Below, in pieces: positions 34,015 through 42,407 of a stretch of 64,000 nt of DNA (positions are counted from its first letter, which is position 1; each line of letters begins with the position of its first letter). Source of the DNA: Haloferax massiliensis. Lineage in GTDB: Archaea; Halobacteriota; Halobacteria; Halobacteriales; Haloferacaceae. The translations under genes were made by a program, and so were the position numbers. Under the pieces are notes generated by a model that saw only the letters and a program-made list of their open reading frames with translations, was not told the DNA's origin and did no database searches. The stretch is from assembly GCF_001368915.1 (NCBI RefSeq), contig NZ_CSTE01000003.1, positions 1 through 64,000 of the forward strand, written 5' to 3'.

Positions 34015-35157
34015 ATGAGTGTCCGTGACAACCGATACGACGTCGCCGTCGTCGGGGTCGGCGGGATGGGGAGCGCGACCGCGTACCACCTCGCCGACCG
34101 CGGCCTCGACGTCGTCGGTCTCGAACGCTACGACATCCCCCACTCGCAGGGGTCCTCGCACGGTATCACGCGCATCATCCGGCGCGCGTACTACGAACAC
34201 CCCTCGTACGTCCCGCTCATCGAGCGGGCGTACGACCTCTGGGACGACCTCGCCGAGGAGACCGGCCGCGATGTCATCCACCGAACCGGCTCCATCGACG
34301 CCGGGCCGGTCGACAACGACGTGTTCGCGGGTTCGAAACGCTCCTGCGAGGAACACGACATCCCCCACGAGGTGCTGACCGGCGCGGAGGTCAACGAGCG
34401 GTTCCCCGGCTACGAACTCCCAGAGGAGTACCGCGCGGTCTATCAGGAAGACGGCGGGTTCGTCGTCCCCGAGCAGGCGATTATCGCGCACATCGAGGCC
34501 GCACAAGCACGGGGTGCCGAGATTCGCGCGCGCGAGCGGGTCGAAGACTGGGCGGAGACGAACGACGGCGGGGTGCGCGTCCGCACCGACCGGGGGGTCT
34601 ACGTCGCGGACGCGCTCGTGCTCGCCGCGGGCGCGTGGAACTACAAACTCGCCGACGCCCTCGACGGGCTTGCGGTCCCCGAGCGACAGGCGCTCGCGTG
34701 GTTCCAGCCCGAGTCGCCGGCGACGTTCGCGCCCGAGGAGTTCCCCGTCTGGAACCTCAGCGTCCCCGAGGGCCGGTTCTACGGGTTCCCGGTCCACGAC
34801 GTGCCGGGGTTCAAACTCGGCAAGTACCACCACCGCGACGAGGATGTCGACCCCGACGACTTCGACCGCGAGCCGAACCGCGCCGACGAGGCGATACTCC
34901 GGGACGTCACGGAGAAGTACTTCCCGGAGGCCGCGGGGCCGACGATGTCGCTCGCGACGTGCATGTTCACGAACTCGCCGGACGAACACTTCATCCTCGA
35001 CACGCTGCCCGACCACCCGCAGGTCGCGGTGGGAGCCGGCTTCTCGGGACACGGCTTCAAGTTCGCCAGCGTCATCGGCGAAATCCTCGCCGACCTCGCC
35101 GTCGACGGCGAGAGCGACCTGCCGCTCGGCATGTTCTCGCTCGACCGGTTCGAGTGA
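34015..35157 (+). CDS. Monomeric sarcosine oxidase-like flavoprotein
   Basis: A 380-residue FAD amine oxidase of the MSOX/N-methyltryptophan oxidase family. The dinucleotide motif is VAVVGVGGMGSATAYHLA near the N-terminus. TCMFTNSPDEHFILD (about residue 310) matches the MSOX segment whose cysteine binds FAD covalently, and AGFSGHGFKF is the conserved C-terminal active-site loop. It would oxidise sarcosine to glycine, formaldehyde and hydrogen peroxide. It is divergent from the Rieske gene and followed by the BCCT transporter. Start MSVRDN at 34015, 11 codons inside the longest frame. Pipecolate or other N-methyl amino acids are alternatives. Confidence 0.87.
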   Translation: MSVRDNRYDVAVVGVGGMGSATAYHLADRGLDVVGLERYDIPHSQGSSHGITRIIRRAYYEHPSYVPLIERAYDLWDDLAEETGRDVIHRTGSIDAGPVDNDVFAGSKRSCEEHDIPHEVLTGAEVNERFPGYELPEEYRAVYQEDGGFVVPEQAIIAHIEAAQARGAEIRARERVEDWAETNDGGVRVRTDRGVYVADALVLAAGAWNYKLADALDGLAVPERQALAWFQPESPATFAPEEFPVWNLSVPEGRFYGFPVHDVPGFKLGKYHHRDEDVDPDDFDREPNRADEAILRDVTEKYFPEAAGPTMSLATCMFTNSPDEHFILDTLPDHPQVAVGAGFSGHGFKFASVIGEILADLAVDGESDLPLGMFSLDRFE

Positions 35158-35230
35158 CGACGGACGCGTTTCGATTGTCATCCGTAAACTGTTCATGCGA
35201 TATTATCTTTGCACTATCTATTCATTTGCG

Positions 35231-35237
35231 TATAAAT
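35231..35237 (+). promoter_or_regulatory. TATA-like box upstream of the BCCT gene
   Basis: tataaat in an AT-rich stretch after the sarcosine oxidase gene. It leaves a leader of almost 190 nt, which holds two short reading frames (44 codons from 35318; 19 codons from 35400). Confidence 0.5.
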
Positions 35238-35448
35238 ACCACTATTATCGGAGACTACTCGTTATGATGTGTAATACCAATGGGTTGGTTGAATCGTGAG
35301 GGGTGTGGACTCGCAACATGGGTCAAACTGACGTGCCGAACCTGACCATCGACCGTCTCTCGGCGGTCGCGGCGGGTGCCCCAAAGCGGGGAAAACAACA
35401 TGATCGAACACGAACTCAAGTGGCGGTCGTCCACGGAGGGTGTGACGG

Positions 35449-37203
35449 ATGACAGATAACAACGACTCGGCCGGTCGGTCGACGAGCGGACTACAGGCGG
35501 ACCTGTTCTACCCCGAGACGGAGCGGGAACCCGGCGACGGGAACATCCAGCGGTGGGGGTTCGACATCCACCCCGTCGTCTTTCCGGTCGCGCTCTTGAT
35601 CATCGGCGTCTTCGTCGCGGTGACGCTCGTTCTCGGTGAACAGGCGGCGACTATCTACTCGGACGTCAGGGGCTTCTTTGAGGGCAACTTCGGTTGGTTC
35701 TACCTCCTGTCGGTGAACCTCTTTATCGTCGTCTTGGCGTACTTCGCGCTGAGTAAGTACGGCGAGATAACCCTCGGCGGCGTCGAGGCCGAAAAGGAGT
35801 TCAGCGACTTCTCCTGGATGGCGATGCTGTTCAGCGCGGGCATGGGTATCGGGCTCATGTTCTACAGCGTCTCGGAGCCGCTGTACTACTTCACCAACGT
35901 CCCCGGCTTCTTCGACGTCGAGGCCGGGACCGGTGGTGCGGGCATCGCAGCGATGACCCAGACGTTCTTCCATTGGGGGTTCCACCCGTGGGCCATCTAC
36001 GGTCTCGTCGGACTGGGGCTCGCGTTCTTCTCGTTCAACCGGGGGCTCCCGCTCACCTTCCGGTCGATTTTCTGGCCGCTCCTCGGCGAACGAATCTACG
36101 GCTGGCCGGGTCACCTCATCGACCTCGTCTCGGTGTTCGCGACGCTGTTCGGCCTCGCCACGTCGCTCGGTCTCGGGGTCGCACAGATAAACACGGGCGT
36201 GTCGTACATCCTCGGCGAGAACATGCTCGGCATTCTGAGCGTTCCCAACAACACCGGCATGCAAATCGCGCTCATCGCCGTGATAACTCTCATCGCCACC
36301 GCCTCCGTCGCGGCCGGACTCGAAGCCGGAGTGCGGCGGCTGAGCACGGTGAACGTCTTCTTTATGTTCGCGCTGTTGGCGTTCCTGCTCGTCGTCGGCC
36401 CGACGATGAGTATCTTCGGCGCGTGGGTGCAGGGTCTCGGGAACTACTTCAGCGACTTCCTCTCGCTCGCGTTCTTCACCGGGACGCTCGGCGACGGCGC
36501 GTCGACCGTCCACAGTTGGACGGTGTTCTACTGGGCGTGGTGGATCGCCTGGTCGCCGTTCGTCGGCATGTTCGTCGCGCGCATCTCCAAGGGTCGCACG
36601 GTCCGCGAGTTCGTCTTCGGCGTGTTCGTCCTGCCGTCGCTGTTCTCGACCGTTTGGCTCTCGGCGTTCGGCGGCAGCGCGCTGTTCAACTCGCTTCAGG
36701 GTAACGGCGCGGTTCTCGCGACCTACGGCGAGGCAGGACAGACGGTGGCGATGTTCGCGCTCCTCGAACAGTTCCCGTTCAGCGCCGTCTCGGGGCTGCT
36801 CGCCGTGACGCTCGTGGTGACGTTCTTCGTGACCTCCTCGGACTCGGGGTCGCTCGTCGTCGACCACCTCACGTCGGGCGGTAAACACAACGTTCCGCGG
36901 AGGCAGCGTGTCTTCTGGGCGGTCACGGAGGGCCTCGTCGCGTCGCTTCTCCTCTACGGCGGCGGGCTCGGCGCGCTCCAGACCGCGGCCATCGCCACGG
37001 GATTCCCGTTCGCCGTCGTCCTCGTCGTCATGTGCTACACGGTGTATCTCGGCCTCGACAAGGAGTACGAACTCCTGCAGTCCGAGGAGTTCGCCGAGCG
37101 GATCGAGGACTTGGCCGACGAGGACATCGACTTCGCCGTCGGTCGCTCTCGGACGTCGGTCGTGACCAACGTTCGGGAGAACCCCGGCACGACGGACGAT
37201 TGA
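35449..37203 (+). CDS. BCCT-family betaine/choline/carnitine transporter
   Basis: A 584-residue secondary transporter with 12 helices. The family signature in TM8 and the loop after it, WAWWIAWSPFVGMFVARISK followed by GRTVREF, is complete, and TM4 has GFHPWAIYGLVGLGLAFFSF with the Trp of the substrate box. An N-terminal acidic tail and a C-terminal 40-residue tail are short, so osmosensing of the BetP type is not evident, which fits uptake for catabolism. The start overlaps a 44-codon upstream frame by ATGA, with ggaggg just before it. The stop overlaps the next small gene. Confidence 0.9.
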   Translation: MTDNNDSAGRSTSGLQADLFYPETEREPGDGNIQRWGFDIHPVVFPVALLIIGVFVAVTLVLGEQAATIYSDVRGFFEGNFGWFYLLSVNLFIVVLAYFALSKYGEITLGGVEAEKEFSDFSWMAMLFSAGMGIGLMFYSVSEPLYYFTNVPGFFDVEAGTGGAGIAAMTQTFFHWGFHPWAIYGLVGLGLAFFSFNRGLPLTFRSIFWPLLGERIYGWPGHLIDLVSVFATLFGLATSLGLGVAQINTGVSYILGENMLGILSVPNNTGMQIALIAVITLIATASVAAGLEAGVRRLSTVNVFFMFALLAFLLVVGPTMSIFGAWVQGLGNYFSDFLSLAFFTGTLGDGASTVHSWTVFYWAWWIAWSPFVGMFVARISKGRTVREFVFGVFVLPSLFSTVWLSAFGGSALFNSLQGNGAVLATYGEAGQTVAMFALLEQFPFSAVSGLLAVTLVVTFFVTSSDSGSLVVDHLTSGGKHNVPRRQRVFWAVTEGLVASLLLYGGGLGALQTAAIATGFPFAVVLVVMCYTVYLGLDKEYELLQSEEFAERIEDLADEDIDFAVGRSRTSVVTNVRENPGTTDD

Positions 37204-37397
37204 CGACCGACTCACCAAACGATGACTCGACGCTATCGATGAACGCGCTCGCTGTCGGTTCGGCGGCGTTCGCGGTCTTCCTTTTCGCCGTTGCGCTGGT
37301 CGCGATGACCGTCGGTGAGCTACGGGGGGCGGGGCTCGCGTTCCTGAGCGCCAGCCTCGTCATCTACCTCAGAGAGAAGCACCTCGTCGGCGACTGA
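37200..37397 (+). CDS. Small two-helix membrane protein coupled to the BCCT gene
   Basis: A 65-residue protein if read from the TTG at 37200, whose TTGA overlaps the BCCT stop; a 52-residue protein from the ATG at 37239. Two hydrophobic helices (LAVGSAAFAVFLFAVALVAM and AGLAFLSASLVIYL) are separated by a short GELRG loop, and a basic/acidic tail ends EKHLVGD. Such small partners are common downstream of SSS transporters; for BCCT carriers I do not know one. It may stabilise or regulate the carrier. Confidence 0.65.
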   Translation: MTTDSPNDDSTLSMNALAVGSAAFAVFLFAVALVAMTVGELRGAGLAFLSASLVIYLREKHLVGD

Positions 37398-37528
37398 CGC
37401 CCGCCGGCGACCGCTATTCGTCGGCGTGCGATTCTCGCCGGCGCACAATTCTTGCCGAGGCCGACGTTCGTCCGCGACGAGACCCGGCTCTCGTCACCCC
37501 CCGGTACGTATACACCTCAGATAGTGGA

Positions 37529-37546
37529 CCCGGAGAGATATCCGGG
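37529..37546. promoter_or_regulatory. 6-6-6 inverted repeat before the dimethylglycine-dehydrogenase-like gene
   Basis: CCCGGA-gagata-TCCGGG, a perfect inverted repeat ending 25 bp before the ATG at 37572. It overlaps where TBP or RNA polymerase would sit, so it could be an operator. Confidence 0.45.
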
Positions 37547-37571
37547 GGCCGCAGTCACTACTGTTTGGTAC

Positions 37572-40085
37572 ATGAACACATGGTCTACGTTTCCCGAACG
37601 CGCCGGAACGGTTGTCGTCGGGGCCGGCTGTGTCGGCTGTAGCGCGGCGTATCACCTCGCCGAGTCGGGCCGCGAAGACGTCGTCGTCCTCGACCGCGGA
37701 CCGCTGTTCGAGACCGGGGGGTCGACGTCTCACGCACCCGGGCTCGTGTTCCAGACGGCCGGGAACAAGCTGATGACGGAGATGGCGTCGTACACGCGCG
37801 ACCTCTACGACGGGTTCGGCGACTTCCGGACGTGCGGCGGCATCGAAGTCGCCTACTCCGAAGCGCGCTGGGACTTCCTCAAGCGCAAGCGCGAGTGGGG
37901 ACAGTCCTACGGCATCGACGAGGGCGAACTGCTCACGCCCGAGGAGGTCGAAGCGCGCGTCCCGCAGATAAACTCCGACGTCATCTACGGCGGGTACTAC
38001 GTCCCGTCGGACGGGAAGGCTGACGCCGTCAGCGCCGCCGAGTCGATGGCGGAGGAGGCGCGTGAGGTCGGCGTCGAGTTCTACGGCCACACCGAGGTCA
38101 CGGACATCGACGTCTCCGACGGCAGTATCGACGCGGTCGACACCGAACACGGCCGCATCGAGGCCGACGAGGTGCTCGTCGCCACGAACATCTGGGGGCC
38201 GCTGTTCGGCGAGATGGTCGGCACGGACATCCCGCTCGTTCCCTGCGCGCACCAGTATCTCGTCTCCGACGAACTGGACGAACTCGAAGGCGCGGAGCGC
38301 GAAATCGAACAGCCGCTCCTCCGGCATCAGGACCACTCGCTGTACTACCGCCAGCACGGCGAGCGCTACGGTATCGGCTCGTACAACCACGAGTCGCTTC
38401 TGGTCGACCCGGCGGACATCTACGGTCCCGACAAGCTCGACGACCTCGGACTCGAATACCCGTCGCTCCGCGAGTTCACGGAGGAGCACTTCTACGAGAA
38501 CACCCACCCGGACCACGACCGGTCGGCGTTCGACGCCGCTAGCGAACTCGTCCCCGGCTTCGAGGACTGCGAGTGGACCTCCGCCATCAACGGCATGTTC
38601 TCGTTCACCCCCGACGGGATGCCCATCCTCGGACCGGACGAGGACACCGAGGGACTCTGGTGGGCGCTCGCCGTCTGGGTCACGCAGTCCGGCGGCGCGG
38701 GCGACATCGTCGCCAGCTGGATGGAAGACGGGACGCCGCGGCTCGACGGCTCCCGCGTCAACGCTTCCGGCGCGCACGTCTCTCGGTTCCAATCGCACAC
38801 GGGCAGTCGAGAGTACACCTACGGGCGCGGCGCACAGCAGTACCGCGAGGTGTACCAGCTCATCCATCCGCGCGAGCAACCGAGCGGGCAGCGCGCGCTC
38901 CGCCGGAGCCCGTTTTACGACCGGCAGGACGACCTCGGCGCGGAGTTCTACGACAGCGACGGCTGGGAGGTCCCGCAGTGGTACGAGTCCAACGAGACGC
39001 TGCTCGAAACGTACGACGTGCCGGACCGCCCCGACTGGCTCTCCCAGAACTGGTCGAAGGTCCACGGCGCGGAACACCAGCACCTCCGCGAGAAGGTCGG
39101 CATGGTCGACATGACGACGTTCACGCCAATCGAAGTGACGGGACCGGGCGCGCTGGAGTTCCTGCAGGGTCTCCTGACCAACGATATGGACGTCACGCCG
39201 GGTCGGATGCGCTACTCGGCGATGCTCAACGAGGACGGCGGCGTGCTCGCCGACCTGACGGTCGCCCGTCTCGGCGACGACCGATTCGTGCTGTTCACCG
39301 GCGGCGGAAGCTCGGCGACGCTCCACTCGCGGTGGGTCGAAGAGCACGCGCCCGACGACGGCTCCGTCGACGTGACCGCACACGTCTCCAGTCGGACCGG
39401 CATCGGCGTCTTCGGACCCGACTCCCGGAAGGTGCTTTCGGACCTCGTCGAGGCCGACCTCTCGAACGACGAGTTCCCGTTCTACTCCGCACAGGAGACC
39501 TACCTCGGAAGCATCCCCGTCACGATGCTTCGACTCTCGTACGCCGGCGAACTCGGCTGGGAAATCTACGCCCCGACCGAGTACGGAAGCCAGCTCTGGG
39601 ACGCGATTCGGGAGGCCGGCGAGGAGTACGACATCGCGCCGGTCGGCTGGGCCGCGCTCGACTCGACGAGCATGGAGAAGGGGTTCCGCCTCTGGGGGAC
39701 GGACCTCACGCCCGAGCACAATCCGTACGAGGCCGGAATCGGCTTCGCGGTCGACCTCGACACCGACTTCGTCGGGAAGGCGGCGCTGGTGGAGGACAGG
39801 GAGGGCGACGGTCCGAGCGACCGAATCGTCCCGATAACGCTCGACGAGGAGGAAGCCGTCGTCGACGCGGGCCATCCGGTGGTCGCCGACGGTGACGTCG
39901 TCGGCTACTGCTGTCGGGCGGACTACGGCTACACCATCGACGCCGGCATCGCGTACGCCTACCTCCCCGAGAAATACGCCAGTTCGGGGCAAGACGTCGA
40001 AATTCGGTACGAGGGCGACGCCCACCCCGCGACGGTCCGGTCCGGGCCGCTTTTCGACCCCGACCGAGACAAGATGATTCGGTGA
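37572..40085 (+). CDS. Dimethylglycine/sarcosine dehydrogenase-like FAD and folate-binding fusion
   Basis: An 837-residue fusion. Domain order: DAO-type FAD domain (VVVGAGCVGCSAAYHLA near residue 14) to about residue 370, an FAO_M bridge, then an aminomethyltransferase (GcvT-like) folate domain from about residue 490 (VDMTTFTPIEVTGPGALEFL; LSYAGELGWEIY) and its C-terminal barrel. Animal and bacterial dimethylglycine and sarcosine dehydrogenases have this layout and pass the methyl carbon to tetrahydrofolate. Here it would make sarcosine or glycine and methylene-THF, which GlyA can use. Start MNTWSTF at 37572; the 40 codons upstream are leader with the inverted repeat. Which N-methyl compound is preferred cannot be read. 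Confidence 0.88.
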   Translation: MNTWSTFPERAGTVVVGAGCVGCSAAYHLAESGREDVVVLDRGPLFETGGSTSHAPGLVFQTAGNKLMTEMASYTRDLYDGFGDFRTCGGIEVAYSEARWDFLKRKREWGQSYGIDEGELLTPEEVEARVPQINSDVIYGGYYVPSDGKADAVSAAESMAEEAREVGVEFYGHTEVTDIDVSDGSIDAVDTEHGRIEADEVLVATNIWGPLFGEMVGTDIPLVPCAHQYLVSDELDELEGAEREIEQPLLRHQDHSLYYRQHGERYGIGSYNHESLLVDPADIYGPDKLDDLGLEYPSLREFTEEHFYENTHPDHDRSAFDAASELVPGFEDCEWTSAINGMFSFTPDGMPILGPDEDTEGLWWALAVWVTQSGGAGDIVASWMEDGTPRLDGSRVNASGAHVSRFQSHTGSREYTYGRGAQQYREVYQLIHPREQPSGQRALRRSPFYDRQDDLGAEFYDSDGWEVPQWYESNETLLETYDVPDRPDWLSQNWSKVHGAEHQHLREKVGMVDMTTFTPIEVTGPGALEFLQGLLTNDMDVTPGRMRYSAMLNEDGGVLADLTVARLGDDRFVLFTGGGSSATLHSRWVEEHAPDDGSVDVTAHVSSRTGIGVFGPDSRKVLSDLVEADLSNDEFPFYSAQETYLGSIPVTMLRLSYAGELGWEIYAPTEYGSQLWDAIREAGEEYDIAPVGWAALDSTSMEKGFRLWGTDLTPEHNPYEAGIGFAVDLDTDFVGKAALVEDREGDGPSDRIVPITLDEEEAVVDAGHPVVADGDVVGYCCRADYGYTIDAGIAYAYLPEKYASSGQDVEIRYEGDAHPATVRSGPLFDPDRDKMIR

Positions 40086-40230
40086 GTGCCGGATTTCGAC
40101 GCGTCACCGCCTCCGCCTCGATTTATCGGCGCTGTCGAACTTCAGTCGCTGATAATCCGCCGCGGCCGTGTTGAACTCGGCAGATCTGTGGGGAACCGGG
40201 ACTGTCTGCAGAATAACTGCCCTACCGCTG

Positions 40231-40605
40231 TCACTCGTCTCGGACGGCCTTCAGGTCGAGCCGCGGGGCAAACGACTCGTACGTCTCGTCGCTCGACACG
40301 ATCGTGTCGCCATCGGACTCGACGAGATGGAGCGCGTCGAAGGGCGTGAACCCGTGGTCTTCCACGTAGGTCGCGGCCGTGAGAACCGTGTCCACGTCCC
40401 CGCGCACTTCCAACAGCGTGGCGACGTTCGCGACGACCCGCTCCGTGTCCCGCTCTTCTCGATACGCGACCATGAGGAGTTCGATGAGCGTGAACTGCGA
40501 CGTCCACAGCTCGTCTCGGTGGTCTCGGTAGACCGCCTCTGCGGCGTCGCCGAGCCAGTCCTCGTCCTTGATGAGCGCCAGCAGGAAGTCCGTCTCGGCG
40601 TACAT
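40231..40605 (-). CDS. vapC: PIN-domain toxin, VapC family
   Basis: A 124-residue PIN-domain RNase. Acidic active-site residues lie at D5 (YAETDFLLALI), E in FTLIELLMV, and FTPFDALHL near the C-terminus. It directly follows the AbrB-type antitoxin (no gap), the usual order for a vapBC pair. It would cleave tRNA or rRNA when free of its antitoxin; the pair next to parA fits plasmid maintenance. Confidence 0.85.
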   Translation of the reverse strand: MYAETDFLLALIKDEDWLGDAAEAVYRDHRDELWTSQFTLIELLMVAYREERDTERVVANVATLLEVRGDVDTVLTAATYVEDHGFTPFDALHLVESDGDTIVSSDETYESFAPRLDLKAVRDE

Positions 40606-40836
40606 TCAGCGGCCGGCCTCGTCTATCGCCGCGTTCCGGGCCCCGTGGCGGAGTTCTTCGGCCGTCTTCTCGACGTCCGCGAACTCGGTGCGGAGCGCAT
40701 CGAGCGGGTCGTCCTCGATTGGTATCAGCTTGATACCGTCGTGCAGTTGGACGATGCGGTAGTGTTCGCCGTACCGCTCTCTGACCTCTTTGGGGAGCGT
40801 GAGGCGTCCGCGACCGTCCAGCGTCGCTTCGGACAT
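40606..40836 (-). CDS. vapB: AbrB/SpoVT-type antitoxin, VapB family
   Basis: A 76-residue protein with an N-terminal swapped-hairpin DNA-binding domain: ATLDGRGRLTLPKEVRERYG is diagnostic. The C-terminal helices (DALRTEFADVEKTAEELRHG) would hold the toxin. Start MSEATLD at 40836; nine more residues upstream are hydrophobic and do not belong to the family. It normally represses its own operon. Confidence 0.88.
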   Translation of the reverse strand: MSEATLDGRGRLTLPKEVRERYGEHYRIVQLHDGIKLIPIEDDPLDALRTEFADVEKTAEELRHGARNAAIDEAGR

Positions 40837-40931
40837 ACGTCCTACTACGATGGGTAGAAACAAGAGTTTTCCCCATATTTCGATTCACGACCCACTCGGA
40901 TAGAACCTTCGACGGTTTCGGATTATTCGAA

Positions 40932-41342
40932 TTACTCGGACTCCTCGTCGTCGACGCCGCGCTGTTCGAGGACGCGTTCGACGATTTCTTCGGGGTGTTC
41001 GGTCGCCACGGCGAGCGCGGCGTTGTGGAGTTCGCTCTTCGTGACGCCCCTGAGACCGTGGTCGCGGGTCAGTTCGCGCTCCACGTCGTAGGTGATGATG
41101 TCGTCGAACTCGTCGGCGACCGCTTCGAGGACGTACAGCGCCTTGTGGACGGTCTCGTCGAACTCGAAGGCGGGGCGCTCGCGGGGGTCTACGGGTTCGG
41201 CGGACGCCGATTCCGACTCCCCCTCCGATTCGACCGCGTCGTCGGTGCCGGCGTCTTCGGGTTCGGGTTCCGGCTCTGGCTCCGAGGCGGTTTCGCCGCT
41301 CCCCATCGCGGCGTCGAGGTCGCCGAAGGGGTCTTCGCTCAT
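40932..41342 (-). CDS. Acidic partner protein of ParA
   Basis: A 136-residue protein. Its first 60 residues are a very acidic tail with Glu-Pro repeats, and the rest is helical (FDETVHKALYVLEAVADEFD; THE-like TKSELHNAALAVATEHPEE). Its start overlaps the ParA stop (ATGA), so the two are made together. It lacks ParB motifs; by position it would be the centromere- or ParA-binding adaptor. Function is inferred from the operon only. Confidence 0.7.
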   Translation of the reverse strand: MSEDPFGDLDAAMGSGETASEPEPEPEPEDAGTDDAVESEGESESASAEPVDPRERPAFEFDETVHKALYVLEAVADEFDDIITYDVERELTRDHGLRGVTKSELHNAALAVATEHPEEIVERVLEQRGVDDEESE

Positions 41343-42202
41343 CGGGCCACCTCGCCCTCTTCGACGATTTGCGCGAGTTCGTCGTAGCACGCCAACTGGT
41401 CGCAGGTGCTGTCGTAGTCCCGCAGGGGCATGTGCTCGCGAATCGACGCGTCGATGGCCGACCGATGCCGAATCCCCGGCTTCGGCAGGTCGCCGTCCCA
41501 CTCGCCGTTGTCGATGGCCTCGAACACTTCAGGGTCGGTGTACGCGAAGTTCGGGAGCTTCGAGGCGATGTTCGGCTTCGAGACGAGCGCCTCCACGAGC
41601 CGTCTCGTCGGGCGGTCGTGGTCGATTCGGTCCCGGAGGTCGGTCGGTACGACGGCGAGGATTTCGAGGTCGAAGTGCTCCCGCGCGGGCGTGATAAGCC
41701 GCTTGACCGTCTTTTCGAGCCCCGAGAGCGCGCCCGACTCGGGGCGCATCGGCAAGACGAGGTTCTGCGTGGCGTACAGCGCGTTGTCGTTGAGTTTCCC
41801 GCGCGCCGCGGGGCAGTCCACGACGACGTAGTCGTAGTCGTCGCCGAGAAGCGGGTCGATGACGCGCTGTTTGAGCCGCGCCGACCCCATCATCACGCCG
41901 CCGAGGTCCGACTCGACCTGTTCGATGCGGTCGTTCGACGGGAGGAGGTCGATTTCGAACCCGGTCTCCAAGATGAGCTCCCGCGGCTCCAACTCGGCGT
42001 CGTCGAGGAGCACGTCGCCGAGGTGCGCTTCCGAGTAGAACTCCTCGCCGAACCCGAGGCCCGTCGTGGTGTGTCCGTTCGGGTCGAGGTCGACGAGCAG
42101 CACGTCGCTGCCCCGGTGTGCGAGCTCGCGGGCGAGGTTGATGGAGGTCGTCGACTTTCCGATACCGCCTTTGAGGAGACAGACGCTGACTGCACGTGAC
42201 AT
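41339..42202 (-). CDS. parA: ParA-family partition ATPase
   Basis: A 287-residue deviant-Walker ATPase. LLKGGIGKSTTSINLARELA carries the signature lysine pair (KGGIGKS), LLVDLDPNGHTTTGLG is the switch I region, and YDYVVVDCPAARG is Walker B. It drives segregation of low-copy replicons. Start MSRAVSV at 42202; 29 codons upstream lie in the AT-rich promoter. About 17 kb from the orc gene, and with the acidic partner and vapBC downstream, it forms the maintenance module of this replicon. A chromosomal Soj-like role is the alternative. Confidence 0.88.
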   Translation of the reverse strand: MSRAVSVCLLKGGIGKSTTSINLARELAHRGSDVLLVDLDPNGHTTTGLGFGEEFYSEAHLGDVLLDDAELEPRELILETGFEIDLLPSNDRIEQVESDLGGVMMGSARLKQRVIDPLLGDDYDYVVVDCPAARGKLNDNALYATQNLVLPMRPESGALSGLEKTVKRLITPAREHFDLEILAVVPTDLRDRIDHDRPTRRLVEALVSKPNIASKLPNFAYTDPEVFEAIDNGEWDGDLPKPGIRHRSAIDASIREHMPLRDYDSTCDQLACYDELAQIVEEGEVAR

Positions 42203-42407
42203 GATGGGGATATCCGTGATAGCGAGATTCTCGGCACAGTTGAAATAATTATGGTTACTCCGACTCTTTGAGAAGTTCAAATAATCCAAGTAATTCTAAT
42301 AGTTTCTATTCGGGTCGTGTCAACTCGATTCGCGCTCTCTCCTTCGACTGGCGGCCCGAATTGTCGCCGGCAGTAGCTATTTGGGCCCGTTGTGTGCAGA
42401 TAAATTC
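42203..42407. promoter_or_regulatory. AT-rich divergent region before parA with short repeats
   Basis: Two near-identical direct repeats, gttgaaataat (42239-42249) and gttcaaataat (42275-42285), 36 bp apart, plus agtaattctaatag nearby. These could be TATA-containing promoter, autoregulatory sites or a centromere for the Par proteins. Symmetry and composition only; not proven. Confidence 0.45.
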
